Shown here: positions 39,414 through 52,315 of the stretch, piece after piece | Layout of the letters: the number at the start of each line of letters is the position of its first letter | How positions within the stretch are numbered: position 1 is the first letter of the stretch | DNA from: Sphingomonas sp. | GTDB taxonomy: Bacteria > Pseudomonadota > Alphaproteobacteria > Sphingomonadales > Sphingomonadaceae | DNA: 64,000 nt | Direction: 5' to 3' | Assembly (NCBI RefSeq): GCF_017745215.1 | Contig: NZ_JAGHZV010000011.1 | Coordinates: forward strand, 62,001-126,000 | Program-made: the position numbers and the translations under genes | The notes under the pieces: model-generated | What the model was told of the DNA's origin: nothing | Databases searched by the model: none | Seen by the model: only the letters and a program-made list of their open reading frames with translations

Positions 39414-39773
39414 GTGGAAAACGATCGCGAGACCGGGCCGACGCTCGACCCCAAATACGACGCCGCCGGCCTGGTGACCGCAGTGGCGACCGACGCCGCC
39501 GGCACGCTGCTGATGGTGGCGCACATGAATGCCGAGGCGCTCGCCCGGACGATCGAGACCGGCGAAGGCTGGTTCTGGTCGCGCAGCCGCGGGCGGCTCT
39601 GGAAGAAGGGCGAGAGTTCGGGGCACGTCCTCAAGGTCCGCGAGATCCGCGTCGACTGCGACCAGGACGCGGTGTGGCTGGTCGTCGATCCGCAGGGGCC
39701 CGCCTGCCACACCGGCGAAGCGAGCTGCTTCTACCGGCGCGTCGAGGGCGATCGGCTGGTGCGAGTCGCATGA
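39414..39773 (+). CDS. hisI: phosphoribosyl-AMP cyclohydrolase
   Basis: [79 protein letters not shown] start. Confidence 0.96.
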   Translation: MENDRETGPTLDPKYDAAGLVTAVATDAAGTLLMVAHMNAEALARTIETGEGWFWSRSRGRLWKKGESSGHVLKVREIRVDCDQDAVWLVVDPQGPACHTGEASCFYRRVEGDRLVRVA

Positions 39774-40273
39774 GGCTCTGGCTGTTGCCGCTGCTGGCGC
39801 TCGCGGCCTGCTCCGGCAAGGCGCCGCAGCCGCAGGGCAATGCCGAGCAGCCGCAGGATCTCGAGAGCGCCGCGATCGAGCGCGGCATGATCCGCGACCC
39901 CGCCGATACCGAGATCGCCGGCCTCTATGCACGCGACACCGACCGGATCTGCGTGGTGCACGACGACCAGGGCTACCGGATCGGCGCCTTCGTCGACTAT
40001 GGCGACCGGATCACCTGCAGCGGCACCGGCACGATGACGCGGGTGGGCGGCAAGCTCCACGTCCAGCTCGGCAAGGATGCCGACGGATGCAGCTTCGACG
40101 CGCGGTTCGACGGCGACAAGATCTACTTCCCCGGCAACATGCCCGACGGCTGCGCGAAGCTCTGCGCGCGGCGGGCGTCGTACGCGGGGCTGGAGGTGTC
40201 GCAGCTCAGCGCGTCGGAGTCCGAGGCGCGGGCGATGCGCGATCCGCAGGGGCGGGCGCTCTGCGGGGGGTGA
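39770..40273 (+). CDS. hypothetical lipoprotein
   Basis: [16 protein letters not shown] lipobox; start overlaps hisI stop. Confidence 0.78.
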   Translation: MRLWLLPLLALAACSGKAPQPQGNAEQPQDLESAAIERGMIRDPADTEIAGLYARDTDRICVVHDDQGYRIGAFVDYGDRITCSGTGTMTRVGGKLHVQLGKDADGCSFDARFDGDKIYFPGNMPDGCAKLCARRASYAGLEVSQLSASESEARAMRDPQGRALCGG

Positions 40274-40289
40274 ATCCTGCACTTCAGGC

Positions 40290-40372
40290 CGTCATCCCGG
40301 CGAAAGCCGGGACCCAGAGCCAAGCAGGACGTCGCTCGTGACCCTGGGTCCCCGGCTTTCGCCGGGATGACG
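40290..40372. repeat. palindromic intergenic repeat, copy 7
   Basis: Same arms; 17 nt after preceding stop. Confidence 0.95.
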
Positions 40373-40400
40373 AAGGATGGCTGTTAGACCAAAGTCTATC

Positions 40401-40416
40401 TTGACGTTAACGTAAA
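40401..40416. promoter_or_regulatory. candidate MerR-family (LiuR-like) operator TTGACGTTAACGTAAA
   Basis: Near-perfect 16-bp palindrome 20 nt upstream of a MerR gene that precedes an acyl-CoA dehydrogenase. Confidence 0.55.
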
Positions 40417-40436
40417 GGTAAACTACGGCGGCCCCC

Positions 40437-40871
40437 ATGTCTGCAGCCGTCTTTCCCATCGAAGCGCTGGCGCGGATCGAACCGCGTACGGATCGCGACT
40501 TCTACACCATCTCCGACCTCGGCAGCGAGTTCGGCGTCACTGCAAGGGCGCTGCGCTTCTACGAGGACGAGGGGCTGATCTCGCCGCAGCGGCGGGGCAC
40601 CTCGCGCGTCTATTCGCACCGCGACCGTGCCCGGCTCGCCTGGATCCTTCGCGGCAAGCGCGTGGGGTTCAGCCTCGCCGAGATCCGCGAGATGATCGAC
40701 CTGTACGACGTCGGCGACGGCCGCCGGGTCCAGCGCCAGGTGACGCTCGACCGCTGCCGCGCGCGGATCGACCTGCTCGAGCAACAAAAGCACGATATCG
40801 ACGCGCACATCGCCGAGCTCCAGCAGTTCGTCGAGCTGCTCCAGCATGTGACCGACGACCAGAACCCCTGA
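40437..40871 (+). CDS. MerR family transcriptional regulator
   Basis: YTISDLGSEFGVTARALRFYEDEGLISPQRRGTSRVYSHRDRARLAWILRGKRVGFSLAEIREMIDLYD. Confidence 0.95.
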   Translation: MSAAVFPIEALARIEPRTDRDFYTISDLGSEFGVTARALRFYEDEGLISPQRRGTSRVYSHRDRARLAWILRGKRVGFSLAEIREMIDLYDVGDGRRVQRQVTLDRCRARIDLLEQQKHDIDAHIAELQQFVELLQHVTDDQNP

Positions 40872-40895
40872 AAAGCCCCCGAGAGGATTGCCCCG

Positions 40896-42698
40896 ATGCC
40901 CAAGTACACGCCGCCGGTGCGCGACACGCGCTTCATCCTCGATCGCGTGATCGGGCTCGATCGCTACGCCAACCTGCCGGGCTTCGCCAACGCGACGCCC
41001 GACGTGGTGACCGCGGTGCTCGAGGAGGGGGGCAGGTTCGTCTCGGAAGTGCTGTTCCCGCTCAACCAGAGCGGCGACCAGGAAGGCTGCACGCGCCACG
41101 AGGACGGCAGCGTGACCACCCCGGCGGGCTATAAGGAAGCGTACAGGCAGTTCGTCGAGAGCGGCTGGGGCACGCTGTCGGCGCCCGAGCAGTTCGGCGG
41201 GCAGGACATGCCGCACGTCGTGGCGACGGCGTTCGAGGAGTATATGATCTCCTCGAACATGGCCTTCGCCATGTATCCCGGCCTCACCCACGGCGCGATC
41301 GCGGCGCTGCTGGTCAAGGGATCGGACGAGCAGAAGGCAAAGTACGTGCCGAAGATGGTGTCGGGCGAGTGGGGCGGCACGATGAACCTCACCGAGCCGC
41401 AGTGCGGCACCGACCTCGGCCTCATCCGGACCCGCGCCGAGCCGCAGGCGGACGGATCGTACAGCATCACCGGCACCAAGATCTTCATCTCGTCGGGCGA
41501 GCACGACCTCACCGACAACATCATCCACCTCGTGCTCGCCAAGACGCCGGGCGCGCCCGAGAGCACCAAGGGCATCTCGCTGTTCGTGGTGCCCAAGGTG
41601 ATGGTGAACGACGACGGGTCGCTGGGCGAGCGCAACGCGGTGAGCTGCGGCTCGATCGAGCACAAGATGGGCATCCACGCCAACTCGACCTGCGTGATGA
41701 ACTATGACGGTGCCAAGGGCTGGCTGGTCGGCGAGGAGATGAAGGGCCTCGCCGCGATGTTCATCATGATGAACGCGGCGCGGCTCGGCGTCGGGCTCCA
41801 GGGGCTCGCGGTGGGCGAGACCGCGTTGCAGAATGCGGTGCAGTACGCCGAGGACCGCCGCCAGGGCCGCGCGCTCACCGGCCCGGCCGAGCCCAATGAG
41901 AAGGCGGACACGCTGTTCGTCCACCCCGACGTGCGCCGCATGCTGATGGAAGCCAAGGCGCAGACCGAGGGCCTGCGCGCGCTGTGCCTGTGGGGGGCGC
42001 TGCTCGTCGACCTCGAGCATGACGCGGCGACCGAGGAGGAGCGCCAGATGGCCGCCGACCTCGTCGGGCTGCTCACCCCGGTGATCAAGGGCCATGGCAC
42101 CGACATCGGCTACAAGACCGCGACCGACAGCCAGCAGGTCTATGGCGGGCACGGCTATATCGCCGAATGGGGGATGGAGCAGTACGTCCGCGATGCGCGC
42201 ATCTCGATGATCTACGAGGGCACCAACGGCATCCAGGCGATGGACCTGGTCGGCCGCAAGCTGCCCGCGAACGGCGGCCGCGCGATCCAGGCCTTCTTCA
42301 AGCTGGTGGCCGAGGAAGCGACGACGGCGAAGAGCGAGGAGAAGCTCGCCGGCATCGCCGAGGCACTCAAGAAGGCGCTGGGCCAGCTCCAGGCGGCGAC
42401 GATGTGGTTCGTCCAGAACGGCTTCACCAACCCGAACCATGTCGGGGCGGGAGCCTATCCGTACATGCAGCTCACCGGCACGGTGGCGCTGGGGCTGATG
42501 TGGCTGCGCATGGCCAGGGCGGCGCTGGCGGCGCTCGGCGAGGGCGCGGAGGACGCGAAATTCTATGAAGCCAAGCTGGTCACCGCGCGCTTCTACGCCG
42601 AGCGCATCCTGCCCGACGCCGGCGCGCTGCGGCGCAAGATCGAGGCGGGGTCGGACGCGGTGATGGCGCTCGAGCCGGAGATGTTCCGCGCGGCTTGA
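40896..42698 (+). CDS. acyl-CoA dehydrogenase (with C-terminal extension domain)
   Basis: [57 protein letters not shown]. Confidence 0.95.
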   Translation: MPKYTPPVRDTRFILDRVIGLDRYANLPGFANATPDVVTAVLEEGGRFVSEVLFPLNQSGDQEGCTRHEDGSVTTPAGYKEAYRQFVESGWGTLSAPEQFGGQDMPHVVATAFEEYMISSNMAFAMYPGLTHGAIAALLVKGSDEQKAKYVPKMVSGEWGGTMNLTEPQCGTDLGLIRTRAEPQADGSYSITGTKIFISSGEHDLTDNIIHLVLAKTPGAPESTKGISLFVVPKVMVNDDGSLGERNAVSCGSIEHKMGIHANSTCVMNYDGAKGWLVGEEMKGLAAMFIMMNAARLGVGLQGLAVGETALQNAVQYAEDRRQGRALTGPAEPNEKADTLFVHPDVRRMLMEAKAQTEGLRALCLWGALLVDLEHDAATEEERQMAADLVGLLTPVIKGHGTDIGYKTATDSQQVYGGHGYIAEWGMEQYVRDARISMIYEGTNGIQAMDLVGRKLPANGGRAIQAFFKLVAEEATTAKSEEKLAGIAEALKKALGQLQAATMWFVQNGFTNPNHVGAGAYPYMQLTGTVALGLMWLRMARAALAALGEGAEDAKFYEAKLVTARFYAERILPDAGALRRKIEAGSDAVMALEPEMFRAA

Positions 42699-42724
42699 GG
42701 ACTGCGGCCCCCTCAGACCTGAAG

Positions 42725-42806
42725 CGTCAACCCGGCGAAAGCCCGGGCACGGGGTGGCGAGCGAGGTCTTCCAAGGCCCCGGGTCCCGGCTTTCGCCGGG
42801 ATGACG
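42725..42806. repeat. palindromic intergenic repeat, copy 8 (diverged left arm)
   Basis: CGTCAACCCGGCGAAAGCCCGGGCACGGGG ... CCCCGGGTCCCGGCTTTCGCCGGGATGACG. Confidence 0.9.
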
Positions 42807-42921
42807 GTTGAAGGTTTGCGAGGCGACTGCGGCCGTCGTTCGCGACGCATCCTTCTCTCCGTCCGTCAACCCGTGGCGATCCCTGGTTGACCCGACCCGG
42901 CCAACTCCCCAACAGGGCGCC

Positions 42922-45318
42922 ATGGCCACGCTCCATGCGATTCCCGAGCCTCGCCGCAGCCCGCTGCTGCCTCTCGCCGCGGCGGCGCTCGCCGGGTTCG
43001 CCGCCGCGGCGGTGGTGCTGCTGACGCTCGACAATCGCGTGGTCGCGATCGGCTTCGTCGCCGCCGGCATCCTCGCCGCGGGCGCCATCTACGCCGCGCG
43101 CCGGCTGTTCGCGCCTGCCGCCGCCGAAGTCGTCGAGACCGACTGGAGCGTGGCCTACGCCCTCGCCGCCGCCAGCGACGATGCGCTCGCGGTCACCGAT
43201 CGCGCCGGGCGACTCGTCTGCGCCAACAGCCGCTATGAGGCGCTGTTCGCCGGCTTCCCGACGCCGCCCAGCCTGCCGGTGAGCGACGTCGCCAATACCC
43301 GCCTCGCCGATGCCGCACGCGCCGCCTGGCGCGACGGCGAGGGGCGGGTCGACGACCTCCATGTCTTCGGCGCTCCGGTCTCGGCGCGCGTCGCGCGGGT
43401 TGGCGAGGACAGCCTGGTATGGCGCTTCATCGGCGTCCAGGCGCTCGACCTCGCCGCACAGGTCCAGGCGCTGCTCGCGGGCTCGACCGGCGAGCGGATG
43501 GGCGCGGCAGGGATCATGACGGTGATGGTCGGCCCCGACGGGCGCGTCCGCTCGGCCAACCGCGTCTTCACCGTGCGCGCGCTCGGCAACCTCGACCTCT
43601 CGGCCGAGGGGCGCGACTTCGCCCGGCTGCTCGTCACCGATTCGGCCGGGCGCGTCCGCTTCGAGCGCGAGGGCGGCGACGGCACGCCGCTCCGCGTCCT
43701 CCAGATTCCCTTCCTCGAGGGCGAGGACGCGCCGATGCTCGTCGCGCTGCTCGACGAGGAGCCGGCGAACGTCGCCGTCCCGGCGATCGGCGGCAGCGCC
43801 ACGGCGCATGTCCGCTCGCTGATCTCGCTGCTGCCGCTCGGCATGGCGCTGGTCGACCGCGACGGGCGGTTCGTCCACATGAACGACGCCTTCGTCCGCA
43901 CCGCGCGGGTGAACGCCGCGCATCCGCCGCTCTATCCCGGCGACCTGGTGGTTCGCGAGGACAAGGGGGCGCTCGCCGATGCCGTCCGCCGTTTCGCGAG
44001 CGGCGCCCCGCAATCGGCCGAGATGACCGTGCGCATGGCCGACGCGCCCGAGGAACCGGTCGCGATCTCGATCGCCGGCGCGCGCGGGCTGGGCGACGCC
44101 GCGGTGCTGATCAGCCTCAAGGATTCGGGCGAGGAGGGCAAGCTCAAGCGCCAGGTCGCGCAGGCGACCAAGATGCAGGCGGTGGGCCAGCTCGCCGGCG
44201 GCGTCGCGCACGACTTCAACAACATCCTGACCGCGATCATCGGGCACTGCGACCTGATGCTGATGCGCCATTCGCCCGGCGACAGCGACTATGACGACAT
44301 CCAGCAGATCCGCGCCAACTCGAACCGCGCCGCGTCGCTAACCCGACAGCTGCTCGCCTTCTCGCGCCAGCAGACGCTGCGCCCGCAGGTGCTCCAGCTG
44401 CCCGACGTCATCTCCGAAGTCTCCAACCTGCTGAAGCGCCTGCTCGGCGAGACGGTGACGCTCGAGGTCCGCCACGGCCGCAACCTGGCGCCCGTCCGCG
44501 CCGATCCGGGGCAGCTCGAGCAGGTGGTGGTCAACCTCGCGGTCAATGCGCGCGACGCGATGCTCTCGCAGAACCCCAATGGCGGCGGTGTGCTGACGAT
44601 CGAGACGATGGCGGTCACCGCCTCCGAGGTCCGCGAGATGGAAGACGACGTCCTGCCCGTCGGCGATTACACCGCGCTGCGCATCCGCGACACCGGCACC
44701 GGCATCCCGCCCGAGATCCTCGGCAAGATCTGGGAGCCTTTCTTCACCACCAAGGAAGTCGGCAAGGGCACCGGGCTGGGGCTCTCGACCGTCTACGGCA
44801 TCATCAAGCAATCGGGCGGCTATATCTTCGCCGAGAGCGAGCTGGGGCATGGCGCGACCTTCATGATCTACTTCCCGGTCCACGCCCAGGCCGAGGCGAC
44901 GGTCGCGGCCAAGGCGCCGTCGGCGGTCAAGGAGAAGCCCGCCGACCTGTGGGGCAGCGGCAACATCCTGATCGTCGAGGACGAGGACATGGTCCGCGCG
45001 ATCGCCGAGCGCGCGCTTACTCGCCAGGGCTATGCGGTGGCGACCGCGGAGAACGGCGAGGCCGCGCTCGAGCTGCTCTCGACCGGACAATGCCCCGACC
45101 TGCTGATCTCCGACGTGGTGATGCCGGTGATGGACGGCCCGACGATGGCGCGCGAGGCGCGGCGGCGCTTCCCGGACCTGCCGATCCTGTTCATGTCGGG
45201 CTATGCCGAGGAGCAGCTGCGCAAGTCGATCGACCTCGACCACGTCGCCTTCCTCCCCAAGCCCTTCTCGGTCCAGCAACTCGCCGAGGCCGTGCGGGAC
45301 GTGCTGGCCGCGAAATAA
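42922..45318 (+). CDS. cckA: CckA-like hybrid sensor histidine kinase/response regulator
   Basis: Two N-terminal TMs, PAS-like regions, [45 protein letters not shown], receiver [12 protein letters not shown]...[14 protein letters not shown]...FLPKPF. ATG at 42922 preferred over 42808, whose codons begin next to repeat 8. Confidence 0.9.
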   Translation: MATLHAIPEPRRSPLLPLAAAALAGFAAAAVVLLTLDNRVVAIGFVAAGILAAGAIYAARRLFAPAAAEVVETDWSVAYALAAASDDALAVTDRAGRLVCANSRYEALFAGFPTPPSLPVSDVANTRLADAARAAWRDGEGRVDDLHVFGAPVSARVARVGEDSLVWRFIGVQALDLAAQVQALLAGSTGERMGAAGIMTVMVGPDGRVRSANRVFTVRALGNLDLSAEGRDFARLLVTDSAGRVRFEREGGDGTPLRVLQIPFLEGEDAPMLVALLDEEPANVAVPAIGGSATAHVRSLISLLPLGMALVDRDGRFVHMNDAFVRTARVNAAHPPLYPGDLVVREDKGALADAVRRFASGAPQSAEMTVRMADAPEEPVAISIAGARGLGDAAVLISLKDSGEEGKLKRQVAQATKMQAVGQLAGGVAHDFNNILTAIIGHCDLMLMRHSPGDSDYDDIQQIRANSNRAASLTRQLLAFSRQQTLRPQVLQLPDVISEVSNLLKRLLGETVTLEVRHGRNLAPVRADPGQLEQVVVNLAVNARDAMLSQNPNGGGVLTIETMAVTASEVREMEDDVLPVGDYTALRIRDTGTGIPPEILGKIWEPFFTTKEVGKGTGLGLSTVYGIIKQSGGYIFAESELGHGATFMIYFPVHAQAEATVAAKAPSAVKEKPADLWGSGNILIVEDEDMVRAIAERALTRQGYAVATAENGEAALELLSTGQCPDLLISDVVMPVMDGPTMAREARRRFPDLPILFMSGYAEEQLRKSIDLDHVAFLPKPFSVQQLAEAVRDVLAAK

Positions 45319-45357
45319 TTCCTTGGCGGCTGGCGGTTTTCCTGCGAAGCCCGCGCC

Positions 45358-45720
45358 ATGTCCGAGCTCCGTCGCATCCTCATCGTCGAGGACGAACCCC
45401 TGATCGCGATGATGCTCGAGGACTTCCTCGACGCGCTGGATCGCGAGCCTGCGGGCTCGGCGGATTCGGTTGCGAGCGCGATGGAGCTGGTCGAGGCGGG
45501 CGGGTTCGACGCGGCGATCCTCGACGTCAATTTGCGCGGCGGCGAACAGAGCTGGCCGATCGCCGATGCGCTGGCGAGCGCGGGCATTCCCTTCATCCTC
45601 GCCACCGGGGGCGCGGGCGAGGCGATCGCCGAGCATCACCGCAGCCGTCCGGTGCTCGCCAAGCCGTTCACCATCGACGCCGTCGAGCGGGCGCTCGACG
45701 GACTTGCCGCCGAGGCGTGA
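45358..45720 (+). CDS. single-domain response regulator
   Basis: RRILIVEDEPLIAMMLEDFL, AAILDVNLRGG, VLAKPFTID. Confidence 0.92.
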   Translation: MSELRRILIVEDEPLIAMMLEDFLDALDREPAGSADSVASAMELVEAGGFDAAILDVNLRGGEQSWPIADALASAGIPFILATGGAGEAIAEHHRSRPVLAKPFTIDAVERALDGLAAEA

Positions 45721-45858
45721 ATTCCGCGGCGCGGGCTGCAAAACGATCTTCCCAAACCCTCCGGTCTGCTTTTATCGACCGCGCGGATTCGGACCGTTCC
45801 GCAAACGTTGCGGAGACGCGTGGCGAGTCCTACGATGTTCCGCACGAGGATAAGGCCG

Positions 45859-47088
45859 ATGGACGAACCGGGAGCATCGACGGGCGAGGCGCGCATCGGC
45901 GCACCCTATGTCGCGCCCGTTCCGCCCGCCCCGCCGGTGCCGGCCGAAAACCCCGGCGACGGCCAGCGCCGTGACCGGCTGATGGCGGCGATCACGCTGA
46001 TGGGCGGGGTGGGGCTGCTGCTCGCGCTGCCGTTCGCGCTCAAGGCCGGGTCGGAGTTCTTCCTGCCGCTCACCGCGGCCCTGGTGATCGCGATCGCGCT
46101 GGTGCCGCTGCTCGAATGGCTCGAGCGCCACCGCATGCCCGCGCCGCTCGCGGCGTTCCTGTGCGTGCTGCTGTTCCTCACCGCCGCCAACGTCGCGCTC
46201 GCCTCGATCGTGGTGCCGGCGTGGCAATGGGTGCGGCTGCTCCCCGAGCGCGTCGGGCAGATCCAGACCAACCTCGCCCCGCTGATCGATTTCTATTCGA
46301 ACCTGCAGCAATGGGTGAACAAGACGCTGATGAACTTCGCCACCGGCCCGATCCACCAGCCGGTGCAGCAGGCCGCGCAGCCGCCCTCGACGCTGCTCGA
46401 CCTGTTCACCACCACCGCGCCCTCGGCGCTGATCCAGATGTTCTTCGCGATCCTGGTGATCTATTTCTTCCTCTCGGGCTGGACGCGCCTAAGGCGCAAC
46501 GCGATCACCAGCCGGTCGAGCTTCGGCGGCGCGATGGCGACAGCGCGCGTGATCCAGGACGTCGTCGACGACACCTCGGCCTATCTGGGCACGATCACGC
46601 TGATCAACCTCACCCTCGGCCTGATCGTCGCGGGCGCGCTCTGGGCGATCGGCATGCCGACGCCGCTGATGTGGGGCGGCATCGTCGCGCTGCTCAACTA
46701 CATCCCCTATTTCGGGCCGGTGCTCTGCGCGCTGCTGCTCGCGCTCGGCGGGCTGATGACCTTCCCCGAGCTCGGCTGGGCGATCATGCCCGCGATCATC
46801 ATGATCGGCGCGCATTTGATCGAAGCGAATCTGGTGACGCCGCTGGTCGTCGGCCACCGGCTGACGATCAGCCCGATCATGATCCTCGTCTCGCTGAGCT
46901 TCTGGGGATGGGTGTGGGGCACGACGGGCGCGCTGCTCGCGGTGCCGCTGCTCATCATCATCCAGACCGTGCTCAACGCCGCCGGAAAGCCCGATATCGC
47001 GGGATTCCTCTTCGAGCACGGCACGCTGGTGGCCGATCCGTCGCAGCGCCCGGCGCGCGGATTTTCGAGCCGCGACCAATCCGGGTGA
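45859..47088 (+). CDS. AI-2E family transporter (YdiK/PerM-like)
   Basis: Multi-TM; IGMPTPLMWGGIVALLNYIPYFGPVLCALLLALGGL, WGTTGALLAVPLLIIIQTVL. Confidence 0.92.
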   Translation: MDEPGASTGEARIGAPYVAPVPPAPPVPAENPGDGQRRDRLMAAITLMGGVGLLLALPFALKAGSEFFLPLTAALVIAIALVPLLEWLERHRMPAPLAAFLCVLLFLTAANVALASIVVPAWQWVRLLPERVGQIQTNLAPLIDFYSNLQQWVNKTLMNFATGPIHQPVQQAAQPPSTLLDLFTTTAPSALIQMFFAILVIYFFLSGWTRLRRNAITSRSSFGGAMATARVIQDVVDDTSAYLGTITLINLTLGLIVAGALWAIGMPTPLMWGGIVALLNYIPYFGPVLCALLLALGGLMTFPELGWAIMPAIIMIGAHLIEANLVTPLVVGHRLTISPIMILVSLSFWGWVWGTTGALLAVPLLIIIQTVLNAAGKPDIAGFLFEHGTLVADPSQRPARGFSSRDQSG

Positions 47089-47145
47089 TCCGCGGGTTGA
47101 CAGGGGTATGGGGCACGGCTAGTGGCCGCCTCCTCGCTGGTTCAA

Positions 47146-47222
47146 GCGGGTGTAGCTCAGTCGGTTAGAGCGCCGGCCTGTCACGCCGGAGGTCGCGGGT
47201 TCGAGCCCCGTCACTCGCGCCA
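47146..47222 (+). tRNA. tRNA-Asp (anticodon GTC)
   Basis: GCGGGTG/CACTCGC acceptor, anticodon arm CCGGC-CTGTCAC-GCCGG, GGTTCGAGCCC T arm, encoded CCA. Confidence 0.97.
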
Positions 47223-47370
47223 TCGTCGCATCCTTTCATGGACGCACGATGGCGCAATCCCTCCCGAAAATAAGACGAAACGAGACTGGGCGGCCGAACG
47301 CATTCGCGCGTTCCGCGTTGATCCTCTGCAGCCCGCTCGCGGCGGGCATTCACGACAAGGAGGATCCCAG

Positions 47371-47733
47371 ATGGAACTCGGCACCCGCACGTCGCACGAT
47401 CTCGTCCAGTCCGACAAGGTGGAGGGCACCGCCGTGTTCGGCCCCGACGGCGAGCGCCTCGGCTCGGTCGACCACTTCATGGTCGACAAGGTCTCGGGCC
47501 AGGTCGAATATGCCGTGCTCGCCTTCGGCGGGCTCTTCGGGCTCGGCCACAAACATTATCCGCTGCCGTGGAAGACGCTGAGCTACGACACCGAAAAGGG
47601 CGGCTACACGGTCAACGTCACCAAGGAGCAGCTCGAAGGCGCCCCCAGCTATGAGTCGGGCGACGCGCCCGACTACGACAAGGCCTATGGCGACCGCGTC
47701 TACAGCTATTACGGGCTGAGCTACGTGTACTGA
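47371..47733 (+). CDS. PRC-barrel domain protein
   Basis: GTAVFGPDGERLGSVDHFMVDKVSGQVEYAVLAFGGLFGLGHKHYPLPWKTL; SD aaggagg. Confidence 0.9.
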   Translation: MELGTRTSHDLVQSDKVEGTAVFGPDGERLGSVDHFMVDKVSGQVEYAVLAFGGLFGLGHKHYPLPWKTLSYDTEKGGYTVNVTKEQLEGAPSYESGDAPDYDKAYGDRVYSYYGLSYVY

Positions 47734-47883
47734 GGCGAGCAGGATCGGGAAGCGGCGCCGGCATCGGCCGGGCCCGCCGCTTTCCCGTCCGCGCGATTGG
47801 ATCGATTCCGGAACAGAGTTCGAGTGATGCCGGCGCGCGGACGTGGCATGATGACCGCCTGATCCTATCGGGAGCGGGCGATA

Positions 47884-48717
47884 ATGCGCGCGTTGTCTGG
47901 CCTGGCCATGATGTTCCTGCTGGCGAGTTGCGCGGAGCGCGAGACGACGACCAATGCCGTCGATGTCGACAATGTCGTGATCGAGAACACCGAGGCCGAC
48001 ACCAACACCCTCGCGGTGGACAACGCCGCGGCGCCCGCCGACGATTATTGCGAGGCGATCGACGCCTATGTCGGCAAGGTGCAATGCGCGCGGCTGACCG
48101 ACCAGAAGCACCGGCTGTCCGAGGGGATCGCCGCGTTCAATCCGCCGACGAAGATGACCGTCGGCAAGCCGATGGACCTGACCCTGGCGCTCGGCAAGAA
48201 AGCCGATGCCGAGCGGGTCGACGCCGCGCTGAATACGCCGGCGCCGACCACGGTGCGCGTGCACGTCGCCGCCAAGCTGGGCCGCTACATGCGCGCGACG
48301 CTCACGGGCGGCGCGTTCGACATCAAGCCGCTGACCCCCGAGCAGCAGGATCTGGGTGCCGATCGCTTCGGCATCTGGACCTGGCACGTCACGCCGAAGG
48401 AGGCCGGCGACCAGCCGCTTCAGCTGAGCGTCGAGGCCGAGGCGGTCGGGCTCGATGGCCAGCCCACCCGGATCGCGCTCGCGAGCCAGCAGATCACCAT
48501 TCATGTCGGCGTAACCGGTGTGCAGCGCGCCGAGGAGGGAATCGCCAACGGCACGTCGGTGCTGACCGGGCTCGAGGGGCTGCTGCTCAAGCTCGCTGCC
48601 GTGGTCGCGGCGGCGGGCGGCGTCTGGCTGGCGCTCCGCCGCTTCGGCAAGGGAAAGCCGGGGCCCGAAGCCGGGAAGAAGGATGTGGGGGAGAAGGGCG
48701 GGGACGAAGCGGGCTGA
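47884..48717 (+). CDS. hypothetical lipoprotein with C-terminal TM
   Basis: MRALSGLAMMFLLASCAE lipobox; C-terminal LLLKLAAVVAAAGGVWLALRRF. Confidence 0.75.
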   Translation: MRALSGLAMMFLLASCAERETTTNAVDVDNVVIENTEADTNTLAVDNAAAPADDYCEAIDAYVGKVQCARLTDQKHRLSEGIAAFNPPTKMTVGKPMDLTLALGKKADAERVDAALNTPAPTTVRVHVAAKLGRYMRATLTGGAFDIKPLTPEQQDLGADRFGIWTWHVTPKEAGDQPLQLSVEAEAVGLDGQPTRIALASQQITIHVGVTGVQRAEEGIANGTSVLTGLEGLLLKLAAVVAAAGGVWLALRRFGKGKPGPEAGKKDVGEKGGDEAG

Positions 48718-48726
48718 GCGCCCGCC

Positions 48727-48933
48727 TCAGCGCCAGCGCCCGGTCTCCATCCAGCGGAGCAGGGGCTTCAAGGGCGCGATCCAGATGATCCCCAGGAAGA
48801 CATAGACCAAAAGCTGCACCAGGACCGGCAGGCTGCCGATCTCGGCGGAGAAGCTTGCCACCAGGACGATCCAAACCAGGATCAGCCCGACGATCCCCAG
48901 CGCTCCCGCAGGCTTGCGCCAGCTCGGGCTCAT
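48727..48933 (-). CDS. DUF2842-like small membrane protein
   Basis: MSPSWRKPAGALGIVGLILVWIVLVASF...IWIAPLKPLLRWMETGRWR; two TMs. Confidence 0.8.
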   Translation of the reverse strand: MSPSWRKPAGALGIVGLILVWIVLVASFSAEIGSLPVLVQLLVYVFLGIIWIAPLKPLLRWMETGRWR

Positions 48934-49481
48934 GCTTCCGCGTGGCACATCATGCCTTCCTCGGTGATCACGGCGTGGAGCGGCTCGTCCCAGATGTCGG
49001 TCGGGACCGCGGGGACCTGCTGCACCGCCCAGGCGACGCCGACGCGCCACGCCTCGGGATAGCGCGCGAAGGCGCGGTCGTAATGCGCGGCGCCCTGGCC
49101 GAGCCGGTTGAGCCGCGCATCGAAGCCGATGAGCGGGGCCAGGATCACGTCGGGCGCGACTTCCTCGCCCATCGCGGGCTGGCGCAGCCCGAACGGGCCC
49201 TCCTCGAGGGGCTCGTGCGCATTCCACAGCAGGAAGCGGATCGGGCTCGCGCGATCGACGACATGGGGTAGCGCGAGCCTGCACCCCGCCTCGCGCGCCG
49301 CGGCGGCGAGGATCGCGGGATCGGCCTCGGACCCTACCGGCGAATAGCTGGCGACGACCTGTCCAGCCTTGAGACGGTCGACGAAGGCTTCGGGTGCGAC
49401 GACCGCGCCGCCGGTCTCGGCAGCGAATCGATCGCGTTCGGCGCGCAGCCGCGCTCGCAGGGTCAGCTTGTCAGGAACCAC
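48930..49481 (-). CDS. fau: 5-formyltetrahydrofolate cyclo-ligase
   Basis: LRARLRAERDRFA, PDVILAPLIGFDARLNRLGQGAAHYDRAFARYPEAWRVGVAWAVQQV. Confidence 0.93.
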   Translation of the reverse strand: MVPDKLTLRARLRAERDRFAAETGGAVVAPEAFVDRLKAGQVVASYSPVGSEADPAILAAAAREAGCRLALPHVVDRASPIRFLLWNAHEPLEEGPFGLRQPAMGEEVAPDVILAPLIGFDARLNRLGQGAAHYDRAFARYPEAWRVGVAWAVQQVPAVPTDIWDEPLHAVITEEGMMCHAEA

Positions 49482-49499
49482 GGGCAGCCATGAATGTGA

Positions 49500-49655
49500 G
49501 CGGGTGGCGGGACCGCCATGGCCGTTTGCCAGAATATCCTCTGACGCCGTAAACGTCAGGTGGGAACCATGTGTGACAGACCAGGATCTGCACAGGGACA
49601 GCTCCCATGGAAGATGAATCGCCTCAGGGATAATGCCGAGGCTCGTACCGGGCAG
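49500..49655 (-). ncRNA. ssrS: 6S RNA candidate (ends approximate)
   Basis: Structured non-coding interval between zapA and fau on the same strand; complementary strand includes ...TCCATGGGAGCTGTCCCTGTGCAGATCCTGGTCTGTCACACATGGTTCCCACCTGACGTTTACGGCGTCAGAGGATATTCTGGCAAACGGCCATGGCGGTCCCGCC. Confidence 0.72.
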
Positions 49656-49672
49656 TGCCCGCCGCCCCCTAT

Positions 49673-49975
49673 CTAGGCGGTCTGGAGGTCTTCCTCAAGG
49701 GCCGCCGCAACCGCTTCGAGCCGATCCGCGACACGGTCGAGCAGCGTCGGCGACACGCCGGTCGACGGATTGCGCTGCGCCTCGTCGAGCAGGTCGGCGA
49801 GGATCAGCGCGAGATAGAGCAGGGTGCGGTCGCTGCTGATCCCGCCCGAGGCGCGCGCGGCGGTCTCCGCATGCGGGCGCATCAGCGCCTCGAGCTGCTG
49901 GAGGTGCCGCTCCTCGCCGTCGGCGCAGGCGACGACATAGTCGCGGCCGGCGAGCGTGATCGTGACTTCGGCCAT
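49673..49975 (-). CDS. zapA: cell division protein ZapA
   Basis: AEVTITLAGRDYVVACADGEERHLQQLEALMRPHAE...LLYLALILADLLDEAQ. Confidence 0.92.
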   Translation of the reverse strand: MAEVTITLAGRDYVVACADGEERHLQQLEALMRPHAETAARASGGISSDRTLLYLALILADLLDEAQRNPSTGVSPTLLDRVADRLEAVAAALEEDLQTA

Positions 49976-50160
49976 CAGCCGGCGTCCACCCGCGACGCCT
50001 CGGCGGCGATCAGCGCGTCGAGCGAAGCGATCGCGACGCCGATCCGGTCGCGCAGAAGCTGGTGGCGCTTGGCAAGCCGTTCGGCGGCGAAGGCGCGGGC
50101 GCTCGCGGCAGCCTCGATCCGCGCGAGCGCGGCTTCGATCCGGGCAGCGGGTTCAGTCAT
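49975..50160 (-). CDS. small coiled-coil hypothetical protein
   Basis: Ala-rich helical ORF whose stop overlaps the zapA start (TGATG). Confidence 0.65.
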   Translation of the reverse strand: MTEPAARIEAALARIEAAASARAFAAERLAKRHQLLRDRIGVAIASLDALIAAEASRVDAG

Positions 50161-50341
50161 TTGGATGAATTACGCATGGGGGCGCCGGGCGGCAAGGCGG
50201 ATTCATGCTGATGTCATACTCGATTCGCCGCGACGCGGCATGAGCGGGTAGAAGCGCTTTCGCCCCGACAACGATCCCGGTGTTGACGGGCGGGTCCGCG
50301 GCCCCCAAAGGCGTCGCCGAACAGCCAGGGACCCAGACGCC

Positions 50342-52314
<1,973 letters not shown>

Positions 52315-52315
<1 letters not shown>

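Noticed and set aside
37440-39932. 830-aa ORF suggesting a large N-terminal extension of purF
   Set aside because: The extension is antisense to hisI and passes through repeat copy 6; purF proper begins MLTTHPYDDDKLREECGIFG at 38900.
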